The notes under the pieces: generated by a model
The model's database searches: none
Seen by the model: only the letters and a program-made list of their open reading frames with translations
What the model was told of the DNA's origin: nothing
In this document: positions 54,434 through 64,000 of the stretch, one piece after another
How the letters are laid out: each line of letters starts with the position of its first letter
How positions within the stretch are numbered: the stretch's first letter is position 1
Position numbers and translations under genes: made by a program
Assembly: GCA_023634235.1 (NCBI GenBank)
Contig: JAMKCF010000022.1
Span: 5,324,541-5,388,540, forward strand
Source: Pisaster brevispinus
Lineage: Eukaryota > Echinodermata > Asteroidea > Forcipulatida > Asteriidae
Length of the DNA: 64,000 nucleotides
Direction of reading: 5' to 3'

Positions 54434-55484
54434 CATCCTTCTTTCTTTCCAGATCTTCTGTAATGGAAGAATCTTCCACTGAGTGTTGAGGACTTCCGAC
54501 CTCCTCATTTAAAGTTTGTTGATCCTGCAGCAGCTCTTGCTGCTGCTGCTGTTGTTGTTGCTGCTGCTGCTGTTGCTGTTGTTGTTGTTGTTGTTGTTTA
54601 TGATGTTGTTGCATCTGTTGCTCTTTCAGTTGTTGTTGATGTAATTCTTTTTGTTTAGATAATTGTTGCTGTAATTGTTGTTGCTGTTGTTGTAATTTCT
54701 GCAGTGTAAGTTGGTGTCCCTGTAGGGGTAGTTGACTGTGTTGCACTTGTATCTGTTGACCCTGCTGAGCTATTTGAGCTTGCTGCATTTGTAGCTGCTG
54801 CTGTTTCTTTAATTGAAGTTGCTGTTGCACTGTCTGTAATTGCTGTATCACTGGCTGTTGTTGCTGCAACTTAAGTCCTTGTTGTTTTTGCTGTTGTAGC
54901 AACTGCTGCTGAGTTCGCGACTGTTGTAATTGTACATGTTGTATTGGTTGGTTTTGAGTTTGTGTTAGAACCAGCTGTGGCTGTCCTTGAATCCGCAACC
55001 CTTGTTGCTGTAGATGCTGCTGCAACTGTTGTTGTATTTGTGCCTGCTGTTGTAATGTAAGCTGCTGCCACTGTTGCTGTGTGATTGTATGTTGAACTGT
55101 CTGCTGCATAGGTTGGATGGACTGTGTTTGAATCGGTTGCAACGTCAATCTGGTTTGTGGCACTTGTTGGATTTGTTGAACCTGAATAAAAGTTGGTGTT
55201 ACCATGGAAGTCTGTGGAATTGTTACAATGGGAAATGCCGACATAAAGACTGAAGCAGTTCTGTTAGGAGTGACGTTGACAGGTACAGGTGGCAGTGGAG
55301 GGGGTGGAGGTATAGGTACCACTGAGGCTGCTGTGTTGGCTGGGGGAGGTGACTCTCGCTCACCAAACAATGAGTACGCCATGGCCTCCGGGCTACACAC
55401 ATTCATAGAGAAGTCCATTTCAGAATCCCCCCCACCTTGGGGTGATGTTGGTTGCTCCATCCTTTGGTCAGGGTAAGAGTCCAT
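54434..55484 (-). CDS. Mrtf: MRTF/MKL-family coactivator, Q-rich N-terminal coding exon
   Basis: Seen: an open frame of 350 codons plus one base, starting at ATG 55484 (context GTAATGG) and ending at donor GATG|GTAAGT (GT at 54433-54432). Residues 18-46 are acidic and Ser/Met-rich. Residues 46-70 are proline-rich with a run of six prolines. Residues 75-105 are a Thr/Val/Ile-rich stretch. Residues 100-320 are glutamine-rich with a pure Q20 at 297-316 (DNA 54537-54596, mixed CAA and CAG). A charged tail with ITEDLERKKD follows. Assignment to MRTF is inferred. The exon ends in phase 1, as the RPEL exon at 5421-5486 requires, and the joined codon G|TA gives the Val found at that place in vertebrate MRTFs. 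The frame stays open 5' of the ATG through PLEYLQYYKTDIV back to a possible acceptor near 55540, so the true start could lie further upstream. Vertebrate MRTFs have a much shorter segment before RPEL1. Known role of the family: actin-regulated coactivator of SRF. An unrelated Q-rich gene remains possible. Confidence 0.75.
54537..54596 (-). repeat. in-frame CAA/CAG repeat encoding Q20
   Basis: Twenty consecutive Gln codons mixing CAA and CAG in irregular blocks (CAA6, CAG1, CAA1, CAG4, CAA3, CAG4, CAA1 in coding direction). The mixed codons limit slippage compared with pure CAG. Confidence 0.95.
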
Positions 55485-55964
55485 TACAATGTCTGTTTTG
55501 TAATATTGCAGATACTCCAGTGGAACACTGGCTAGTGTGAATCAGTATGAATTCCTGTGTATCAAGAAGAGAAAGGGAAACATGACTGAGACGATGATGT
55601 GATTAACTCCTGACCTTTGCTATGGATGTGTATAATGCAATGTGCTCACATCTAGTGGCTACGGCTGACATGTACATCAGTCATTACAGTAGATACTAAA
55701 ATGGCTGGTTACATCAACATTCACAGTTTGTTTGTACTTATCCTATTAATAACTGCCACCATCCATAAAACATTTATAGTTTCGATAATGATTTCTGGCT
55801 ATACTACATCATGTACACGTACAGGTATACCATTGATTATGGTAAACACCCATATATCCCCAAAAAGGATAATTTTGAAATACCACTGTGTATATGGATG
55901 GCCATGATTGATGGTCAAACACCAGTACAACACTGGAGACTTTGGAACGCTACAAACACACATG

Positions 55965-56068
55965 TAGTTGGCAGCAGACTTACCAGGTAAATTTCATTTT
56001 AACGCAGTTCTGAGCATGCGCAAATTTCCGAGAACAACGGATATACCTGGCGAGTCTGCTGCCACCTA
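55965..56068. mobile_element. short fold-back element with 28-bp inverted ends
   Basis: TAGTTGGCAGCAGACTTACC onward (55965-55992) is the inverse of 56041-56068 with 4 mismatches in 28. The centre contains GCATGCGC. It lies about 0.5 kb upstream of the MRTF N-terminal exon. It creates a donor-like CTG|GTAAGT on the minus strand. Confidence 0.75.
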
Positions 56069-56318
56069 GCATCCTCAAAAGTTTCCCATTAAAAATCAGT
56101 TCAGCCTTACTCAACTTTCCAAGTACTTTGTACATGTAGTTGAGTAGTCACCATGGGTTTACACGTCAACAAAACCTTCTGTTGCTTAAAATTCTCCCTA
56201 ACCACTTCATGTCAGATGATGCATAAATCTTCCAGTTTTTTCTTAACTGGCTTAGGGCGGACGGTTGTGGTCACCTGGAATAACTTTGGAGCGCCCTCAA
56301 TTGTTCGCAGTCAGCCGC

Positions 56319-56405
56319 ATGGCTGATGTAACTATCCACCAAAACATTCTATTGTGTAGCATGCCGTGCTACATTTCTTTTCACCCATCCAAAGAGGGCC
56401 AGAAG
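56319..56405 (+). CDS. candidate first coding exon of a divergent gene
   Basis: Seen: an ATG in good context (GCCGCATGG) opens 29 codons, starting MADVTIHQNILLCSMPCY and ending SKEGQK, followed by a full-consensus donor AAG|GTAAGT at 56406. The sequence just upstream is richer in CpG than its surroundings (GGAGCGCCC, TTCGCAGTCAGCCGC), as 5' ends often are. It lies about 0.8 kb from the MRTF Q-rich exon on the opposite strand, so the two might share a promoter region. I do not recognise the peptide. No clearly matching phase-0 second exon was found. It could be chance. Confidence 0.3.
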
Positions 56406-58100
56406 GTAAGTACTGGAAATCTGCTCATAATCTCCCTTTTCTGCTTTTATGTATGTAATCCCCAATTACAGACTTTTGTCCCTTTTTATACAAATGTGGC
56501 ATACAAGAATGGTCAGAGAACCTTCATTGTTCATCAAGTTGAATGCACACTCATATTTTCTCACATAAGAACAACAAAACCCAGTGCTTATTATGAGAAA
56601 CAGCTGTCTTTCAGGGTTTCATTGCGGCAACAGTATTTTCAAAGGCAAACGATTACTCCGAAAACTAACAAATGTTCCAATAAATAATAAATGCTAGTCC
56701 TTGGACACAAGTATAGATCAAGATGACTAGATATCCACAGCCAATACATACTTTCACTAATTTACTGATACTACTAATAACTTGGTTTTTTTTCTTCTCG
56801 CTATCATTTCAATGTTTTAAAGAATAAATTTGTTGTATCCTTTTGAACTTAATTTACCTTTAACAGTTGACAGCTGTATTAAATATTTACTGGTGCCAGA
56901 TATTGCCTGAAAAGGCTATACTGATAATCAATTAATTTTGGTTGAACCCGGTGTTTTTCTCAAAAGTATATTATGTTTGGTCTAAACTAAGTTCTGTTGT
57001 TTTGAGTGGTTTGACAGTCACTTGGGTTGCAGTGATCATTGCTACCTCATTTTGACTGTCTGCATGCATCATCCCCATCAAAAGAAAACAGAATGCAGAT
57101 TACAATCGAGAGTAAAGAATACATACAGGTATGAAAACAACTTAAGATTGACACATACAAGGAATACTGTCTCTTTCTGCTTTTGGTTCTGAAGTTGTGT
57201 GTGAAATTTCAGTTTTCCCAATGGTTGTAATTATTTGTTAAAGTGCTTGGAACCACCCAAAGTCTTACATGTACTGAAATAATTTGAGTTGATTCTTTTG
57301 ATGTTTTTCAAACAGCATTTTAAATCACACTCAAGTGGACGGAAATGGACAGACAAAGTTATCTGCCTTTTTATAAATGAAATTTGAAAGTAATTCAAAA
57401 TTAATAGTTCTAATCAACTCAAACTATTTGTCATTATATAAACCTGCACGTCCATTCACATGTTTGAACACTTTTTGTTGGTTTCAGAAACAGTTTCAAC
57501 CATTGGAAAAAACTACCAACATGACGGTAGAAAAGTGATACCATTTGTTGTGTTTCCTGTCATAAAACGATGTATAATCAGACAGAAAGGTACTTTCACC
57601 CCAAATATTGTGGTTAGAAAGATGACTGACTAACCATTTGAGTCAAACCACACATGGCTAAAAACTTAAGTACTTGTGGTACAATTCCACACAACTGACT
57701 TTAGATATATCCATGTTTAAATAACACACACACACACAGATCCTTGTCATTTGATTGGTGGAGCATGGGTCATGTGTCATCCATTATTTTGCCTTGGATT
57801 TACTGCCGCAATGCTCCAAAATTTACTATAGGATCAGCCAGTCCAATATTGATAAATATTAGATGCTTCACAGCATTGTTTCCAAACAATATCTCACCTG
57901 TTTGTCCAAATGAGGCAAGGTTGTGTCGCACAGTGGACAAGGTTGGTGTCTACATGAAGTAGTCCATATTATTTAAAAGGGATTTTGTATAGAACTTTCA
58001 GTGTAGGGTGGCAATTTTCCCCATCCATTTTGTGTTTATTGTGAAAAAAAATTCAAATGACAAGGACTCATATTTACTAAACAAATATTGAATGCATTTC

Positions 58101-58262
58101 ATTGGCTGCATGTGAGTGCATTGTCACAAAATATAATCGCGAGGTGAAATCTAGACAAATCCATTTCACGAGGCTTCCATGAGGCTTCACCATGTGAAAT
58201 GGAATAGTCCAGATTTCACCTGGTGATTATATTTTGCCACAATACACTCACATGCATCCAAT
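58101..58262. mobile_element. 162-bp fold-back (palindromic MITE-like) element
   Basis: Left arm 58101-58168 (ATTGG.TGCATGTGAGTG ... GGTGAAATCT ... CCATTTCA) is the reverse complement of 58195-58262. By hand alignment there are 9 mismatches in 68 positions, about 87% identity, with a short loop (GAGGCTTC repeats) between. No coding capacity. Confidence 0.85.
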
Positions 58263-60845
58263 AGTTGGTACCTCTCCAATAACAATCTAAAAATAACTAG
58301 TTTCATCTTTATGTCAGACAGTCATCTTAAAGAATGTAGCACAATGAAGTCAGTGTTTTAGGAAAGCTTCTGTACTTTTGATTGTTGGCATCATATTCTA
58401 GATTCTAGTATCCAGATTCAACATAAATGTGGACCATTTTATCACTACAGCTGTTCATGTCAGTCCAGCTATAAACCACTCATTTTATGCAGGACATTTC
58501 ATAAATGAAGCTTATATGGCTTAGCCAAAGTATGTATCTAAATATGAATGCTCTTGTACTAAATTTGCTAGGGTTCAAATGTGTACTTTTGTTACATTTT
58601 GGTGAGACTTTATCATGGATATAATATACTTGAGTTATGTATGAACAGTGACTCTTTTACAATGACTGGAATTTTCAAGCACCTCAGGTTCCTGAATCTC
58701 ACACTTAACATTTTTAATAAACAAAAAATTATCAAAATACATAGTGATTCTTCATGAAGCTGTACTTCTTCTTGAGACAATTGTGTGAGTGGGTGATTAA
58801 TTCCTTCCTTAACACTATGATAACTTATTGATGGAGTAAGACCTGATCACATTCCTAGACTGAACTAAGTCTTCTTCAAACAAACACATTCCATCATCCA
58901 GCCACATCACTAAGTAGACAAGATATCGTCAGACGATTTAAAGATAGGGAATAACGCTAATATCATCAACTTCCAATCGCCACAAGTTTAATCAACAAAC
59001 CAATCATTAATCCCAGCCACTTTAGACAACTATTTTACCCCATCCTACATTGACATGTACTTCTTCCAAACTGAAAGTGGTAAAAGGCACATGCTTGCAC
59101 CATCACATATCTCTAGAGAAAGAATGTGAAGTTTTGATACATTTCAAATGAAGTAATGAAATGTCAAGTTCATGGACAGTAAAGCTAGCATATCCTATAC
59201 CAAGACTGTTGCGTACAGGTTGCTAATCATTCACATCTACAATCTACACCCTTGTAAGTATTCATGTACTCCTGGGTGATGAGAAGCTATATTTACCACA
59301 CATCCTGACCAGAACTCCAACCCCGACCCACATTCCAATGATACAGCCCCAACACAATATCAATTGGATGCAGTTGCCTGCTATCAAGAAAACTGAGTCA
59401 AACATTACATAATGGTTCTTTTCACTATCACCACAACTCATTAAATTTATGATGTTAATACAAACCCAGCAACCATACTCCTACTCCACAAAACACTAAT
59501 TAGGCCTTTAGATGTTCATAAAGTACTGTGCACAATGTTTGAAGTGACTAAGACGATCCATCCGCTGTAAGTAATGCTTTCAATAATGCAGGTCAACATG
59601 ACCTACATTATGTACAACTGTTTATTATGCCCAACAGAGATAATACAATCATATTACAATTGTTTATATCTTTGTTTAATGCATATTACCCATAATGCAA
59701 TACAACAGCATCTCATTGGTCGATATGGCACTTTGATTGACAGCTGCTGATTGGAATGATTTGATTGGTTACATACAGAATCAAACTAAAGCAGTAATAA
59801 ACACCTAGTAATAGTATAATCATGCCCAGTCCAAGACTGATTTTCAAACTCATTCATATGGTGTTTAAATATACAACCTTTCACAAGTGCATGCAAAGTT
59901 TGTATTAATCTTAAATAGCAGATATAAACCAATACAAATGTGATTGCACTCTGGCATAAGGATGTGTAGAGAAAGATACATATTTCAAACCTGATCATAT
60001 ACTTAAAAGAAGTACTAGAGATAAAATGCTAATTGCCATAGCAGAACAGCAGCCCTCCCATCCAAATCTATCCAACCTTGAGACAAAACCATATGCTGTT
60101 AGTAGACTTGACAGATGCAGATTCTTAGTTTTGCTCTTCTTTAGACTCAAGTGTCTGAAGTTTGTTGTGGTATTATGACCCTGACTCTATGAATCCTCCA
60201 AGCAGTCAGTAAGGTAGCCCGTAATACCACCATGCTGAATTCAAGTACTACAACACATGCCCAACAGATGCATATCATCCAGCAACGCTCAGTTTTAATA
60301 CCCTTCTCAGGCAGAACTCTGGACATTTATGGGGAGAGATTTCAGGATACTGGTATCCTGGCCAATAAATTTGTGACAAATACCATTGGGTAGGTTTTCC
60401 TGAAGGCTGTTGTACTTTGTTTTACCATAGCTTCAACTTTCTGTATATAATTACATAAATATTGTGATCTAAAAGGAGGAGTTCAAGAAAACAATCAGGC
60501 AAAAGTTGGTTACAAGTTGGTTGAAGTTAAAACCTGGAAAGTTGGCATTTTACAGTCACTCAAAGATAAACATCATATCTGTGGTATTTTTGTAGACAGC
60601 CTAGAAAGAGAAATAGCTGTGTACTATGTCATTGTAGGATGGCGGTCAGACCAGACCAGCAGGTGTAGATGAAATTTAACCCTAGTAGTCCATCCCCAAT
60701 TGCCCTACCTGCCACGTGGACCCAGTAGGTACATCATAATGTTTGTACCCTTGATAATTGCCTACTTGCTCCGCGGCTACAGCCACCAACTGCGCACATA
60801 ACATGGTGGAATGTTTGGCATGCCTTATACTTTTCCCCCTTCTAG

Positions 60846-61018
60846 TCCTTGGCTGGATGCGAGAGTCTTGGGATCACCTCTTAGCTCTCAGGGATATCCA
60901 CCAGAGCCTGATTATTCACAGTAAATTTGAAATTGATGTCAAGCGAGGACAGCAGCAGCAGCGAGTGACATGTGCCTGGCGTGTGGGACACACTTCTTTC
61001 CTTTCTGCTACTATCTAG
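60846..61018 (+). CDS. candidate terminal exon, unknown protein
   Basis: Seen: a strong pyrimidine-rich acceptor (CTTTTCCCCCTTCTAG, ending 60845) opens a frame (phase 1 entry) that runs 57 codons to TAG at 61016-61018. An AATAAA poly(A) signal lies at 61087-61092, about 70 nt beyond the stop. The peptide contains LGWMRESWDHLLALRDIHQS, then KFEIDVKRGQQQQRV, and looks coding in composition. I do not recognise it. It might be the last exon of the gene whose first exon is suggested at 56319-56405; the phases require at least one more exon between them. The small CAGCAGCAGCAG run gives QQQQ. Chance is a serious alternative. Confidence 0.3.
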
Positions 61019-61274
61019 GGCAGTCCACTCAGTGTGAATGTGAATAAGGTTTACCTAAATCACTTGCAAAGTAGTTTCTTTAACTAAATAAAGCAATGCT
61101 AAGATTAAGTTATTTCAATAACTATTGGGAAGCTACAGTTGATGTGAACAAACAACAAGAGCAATTTGCTCAAAATGAATGCTGGGTCAATTATCAATCA
61201 ATGACATATCCTTTAAATAAAAAATGACTTGAAAATGAAAAAAAATCAAGTTACATTTATAAACCCCCCTCCCA

Positions 61275-61440
61275 AAGAACAACAAAAACAACACAAACAC
61301 AATAAATACAAAATATATATATAAATAAATAAATAATAAATTTAAATAAATATATAAATAAACAAATATATAAATAAACAAATAAATACATATACATACA
61401 TAAATAAAAATGTTAATAAATAAATAACAAATAAAAAAAA
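61275..61440. repeat. AT-rich (AAAT)n microsatellite region
   Basis: Interrupted AAAT/AATA/ATAC repeats over about 165 nt. Confidence 0.85.
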
Positions 61441-64000
61441 ACCTTTGTTTGAGTAAAGCAACTCATATTACAAACAAACAAAATGAAAGCAAACCCTTTC
61501 TGCATAAAAAGCTTCCATTCCTTTCAAGTTTTGATCTCGATAAATGTGATGGAAAGTCAAGGGCAGAAGTGGGTAAGTGTTTCTGTCATACAATTCATAG
61601 AAATATTTGGTAAAATTGACTTACATAATGCTGTTAATGATACACAAAAGCCAGGCCAAGTCCAGCTGCTCAATGATGCAATGAACCAAACCAACAGAAC
61701 ATTAATGAACTCCTGAAATAGAACAAACAGAAACAAAACAACTTTACAATACACTGTACAACACAAAGAGTGGACAACTTATTCTTGTACATCATCTAAA
61801 CCTCACTGTAATTATGTTAGTAAAAGGTTGGCATTTGTCAATTTCATGCACAAACAAACCTTATTGTTATTACTTTTCGTACAGAATATACCCTTGCGTA
61901 TGACATCAGGAGCTGAAACAGCACCCTCGCTGAGGTTAGTAAAAGACTTCTGATTGGCTGATAGTTGTTACTGGTGTGTTCATTGTTTGAAGTTATGCAA
62001 TGGGTTTGAAGTGTTTTTATTCTGGGAAGCTCAGTTTGATATTCTAAAGACAAGAATGCTATAGGAAAACTTTCAGTTGTTTTCTTGGCAGTGAAACTTG
62101 TGGGACAGGAAATAAAACCTTTATTGAGATACCAATTGCAACTTGAAAATATGTAAATAATCCGCAAACTTAGTAATTTGCTTTATTCTAAGTTCACAAT
62201 GTCTTTACCACACATGCGACTCTTTTGCCTGTTAAATGTGTAATACCCACTACCAAGGTCATAGATTAAAAACGCATGACATTTATTACGAAAGGATTTG
62301 AAAATGATCTTAGATTTATGCTCCATTGGAAGGCTGTCTGAATCATACACAGGAATTCATCATCAAGATATTTTGTGGTTGGGTAGTCAGATGGAAATAT
62401 TTACCGAGGTCCATTATTTGAGGTGTGTTTAATTCTATTTGGCTGTACACTGCAGAGTTATTATGTAAACAATATGTGCACTCAGTGGGATTCTAGACTT
62501 CTTTACATGTACTGTATGTCAGTTTCAACTATCCATCATGGATCAAATATTACCCTCTTGTGATATGAGAAGACTTCTTTGTTTATAGTCACCACATATG
62601 ATTTGATTTCCATAAATAAATACTGTAAAGTGAAGTTGGTGAACACAATTCTCTTTCTGAGGAGAACGCAATGCACTTTCTAGAACCCTAGCTACCATCA
62701 GAATGTGCTAACTTGTAGTCGTTTTATTTTTAAACTACTTTCAGGCAGGTATTCAATGAAAAGAAATGGATATAACCATCACCTTTTTTAAAGTTTCACT
62801 TTTCACAATGTAAAAATAATCTAACAATAGTTAAATATTTATAAAGTTCAATTGCGCACCACATTATAAACCCTCCATGCTCAGAATGAGAGTTGTGTTT
62901 GGAATGCAACCAACCCAGAAAAACCAGAACAAGCTCATCTTTTTCAGGATGAGTTTCCTGAATACTTTAAATCATTTAATAAATACATAGTGTACATGAA
63001 GAGCCTTGAGTTTTACATCCCATCCAAAAGACACACCAGATATTAAAGGGCCCAACTTTGACCTAAACCATAAACCAACCAGTCTACAATGTTGGTACAT
63101 GTACGTGGACTGCCATCCAATTACTGACCATAGTTGATGGTAACAAAGCACACCACCAGCTCTCCAAATGCGCTAACATGTCAAGTTGTACTTGGTTTGT
63201 TTAGTGTAAGAAGCTATAGTTCAAATTTCGTGGTTCTGCTTACTGTAAAAATCACAAATTTCCACAGGATTTGCACCAAATTTATGCCCTAGCTGTGTTG
63301 GTAAAGAATTAATAACTTGAGGAATGCACAAGCAAAAATCCTTACTAACTTGTGAAATGTGTAAATACTGGTTGTTGTTTTTTATGATGAGCAGAGACTT
63401 GACATTTGGTCCTGACCTACATGTACTTTTGCTCTCTATTGTGTTCTTTTTGCAGGGATAATAGGTAAAGATGTGCATGTAACCATGGAGGAAGGTGTAA
63501 CCATGTCTACAAGTCTGCATTACCACCATGTGGCTTCTCTTAATTAAAACATTCTTGAATAATGTCTGTCACTTGTAAATGTACAAGGATTCCCAGTCAT
63601 TTTCTCCTTCATCAAACAATGTTTGGACTGTACTAAAGAGTGTTAGTGGACTTGCCAATGGTAAATTAGAGTGAAGGAATGACCACAAACATTCAACCAA
63701 GCAAGGCCACCACAAGCGCCCTCTTGTGCCCATGTATTAAATCTTGCATTGAAGGTGCTTAGTATAATACTTGATACACATCTTTCAACGATCACAACAT
63801 TTCAGAAAATATTTTACTGAAGTACAATTCTCTGTTAAAGGGAGAGTATGAGTTAACAATTTATTGGTAAATAGTGATGTACATGTACACTTGTAAAGGC
63901 CCTAGTAATGGATCCAAATGATTTACTTTCTTTAATTTGTAAGAAAACCTGAAATGTCATCTTTATAGAATTTAAAACAAATATACACAACACTAATTAG

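Larger units (their letters stand above)
55546..64000. other. region upstream of the MRTF N-terminal exon
   Basis: Holds two fold-back elements, the weak plus-strand exon candidates at 56319-56405 and 60846-61018, a (CA)n run near 57725, and an AT-rich microsatellite. MRTF 5' untranslated exons are expected here or beyond 64000 but I could not place one. The remainder shows nothing recognisable. Confidence 0.5.

Noticed and set aside
54871..55071. Minus-strand frame rich in Ala/Thr (MAAAYITTAGTN...)
   Set aside because: Out-of-frame reading of the CAA/CAG-rich MRTF exon; CAG shifted gives Ala/Thr/Ser runs.
55204..55476. Plus-strand 90-codon frame over the MRTF exon
   Set aside because: Antisense shadow of the proline-rich coding region (Gly-rich from CCN codons).
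61529..61572. Plus-strand 44-nt segment between CCTTTCAAG and GG|GTAAGT
   Set aside because: Two open frames, no partner exon and no recognisable peptide; lies beyond the AATAAA of the other plus-strand candidate.

Overview
The window is animal nuclear DNA: AT-rich, with very long introns, spliced short exons (GT-AG), and many degraded transposable elements. The repeat content fits a marine invertebrate deuterostome, most likely an echinoderm. This includes tRNA-derived SINE fragments, fold-back MITE-like palindromes, frequent ACATGTA motifs and AGGCCTA motifs. The assignment rests on remembered repeat style, not on a search. Almost every long open frame in the window is noise.

The one gene I can identify runs on the minus strand and covers most of the window: a myocardin-related transcription factor (MRTF/MKL family). 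Three exons support it. A 66-nt exon at 5421-5486 encodes the first actin-binding RPEL motif, nearly identical to the vertebrate one (REELVSQGIMP). A 56-nt exon at 3958-4013 continues with the conserved linker (SPGFHEQRQRLERA). A 1051-nt exon at 54434-55484 encodes a 350-residue proline/glutamine-rich N-terminus with a Q20 tract. The splice phases agree at both junctions. The junction codon between the Q-rich exon and the RPEL exon (G|TA) gives the Val that precedes the Leu-rich RPEL1 start in vertebrate MRTFs. RPEL2, RPEL3, the basic, SAP, leucine-zipper and activation regions must lie beyond position 1.

The intron from 5487 to 54433 is about 49 kb. It holds a possible lysine-rich cassette or alternative exon (20545-20634) and another possible exon (24134-24240). 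It also holds tRNA-derived SINE remnants, a LINE 3' end (27220-27540) and three copies of a 115-165 bp repeat family. A second repeat family is interrupted by a 334-bp DNA transposon with perfect 12-bp inverted ends and a 6-bp target duplication. Fold-back elements, microsatellites and homopolymeric G/C tracts make up most of the rest that I recognise.

Upstream of the MRTF exon (55.5-64 kb) there is a fold-back palindrome and a long imperfect palindrome. Weak evidence suggests a divergent plus-strand gene: a possible first coding exon at 56319-56405 and a possible last exon at 60846-61018 followed by AATAAA. No tRNA, rRNA, CRISPR or prokaryotic-type system is present.
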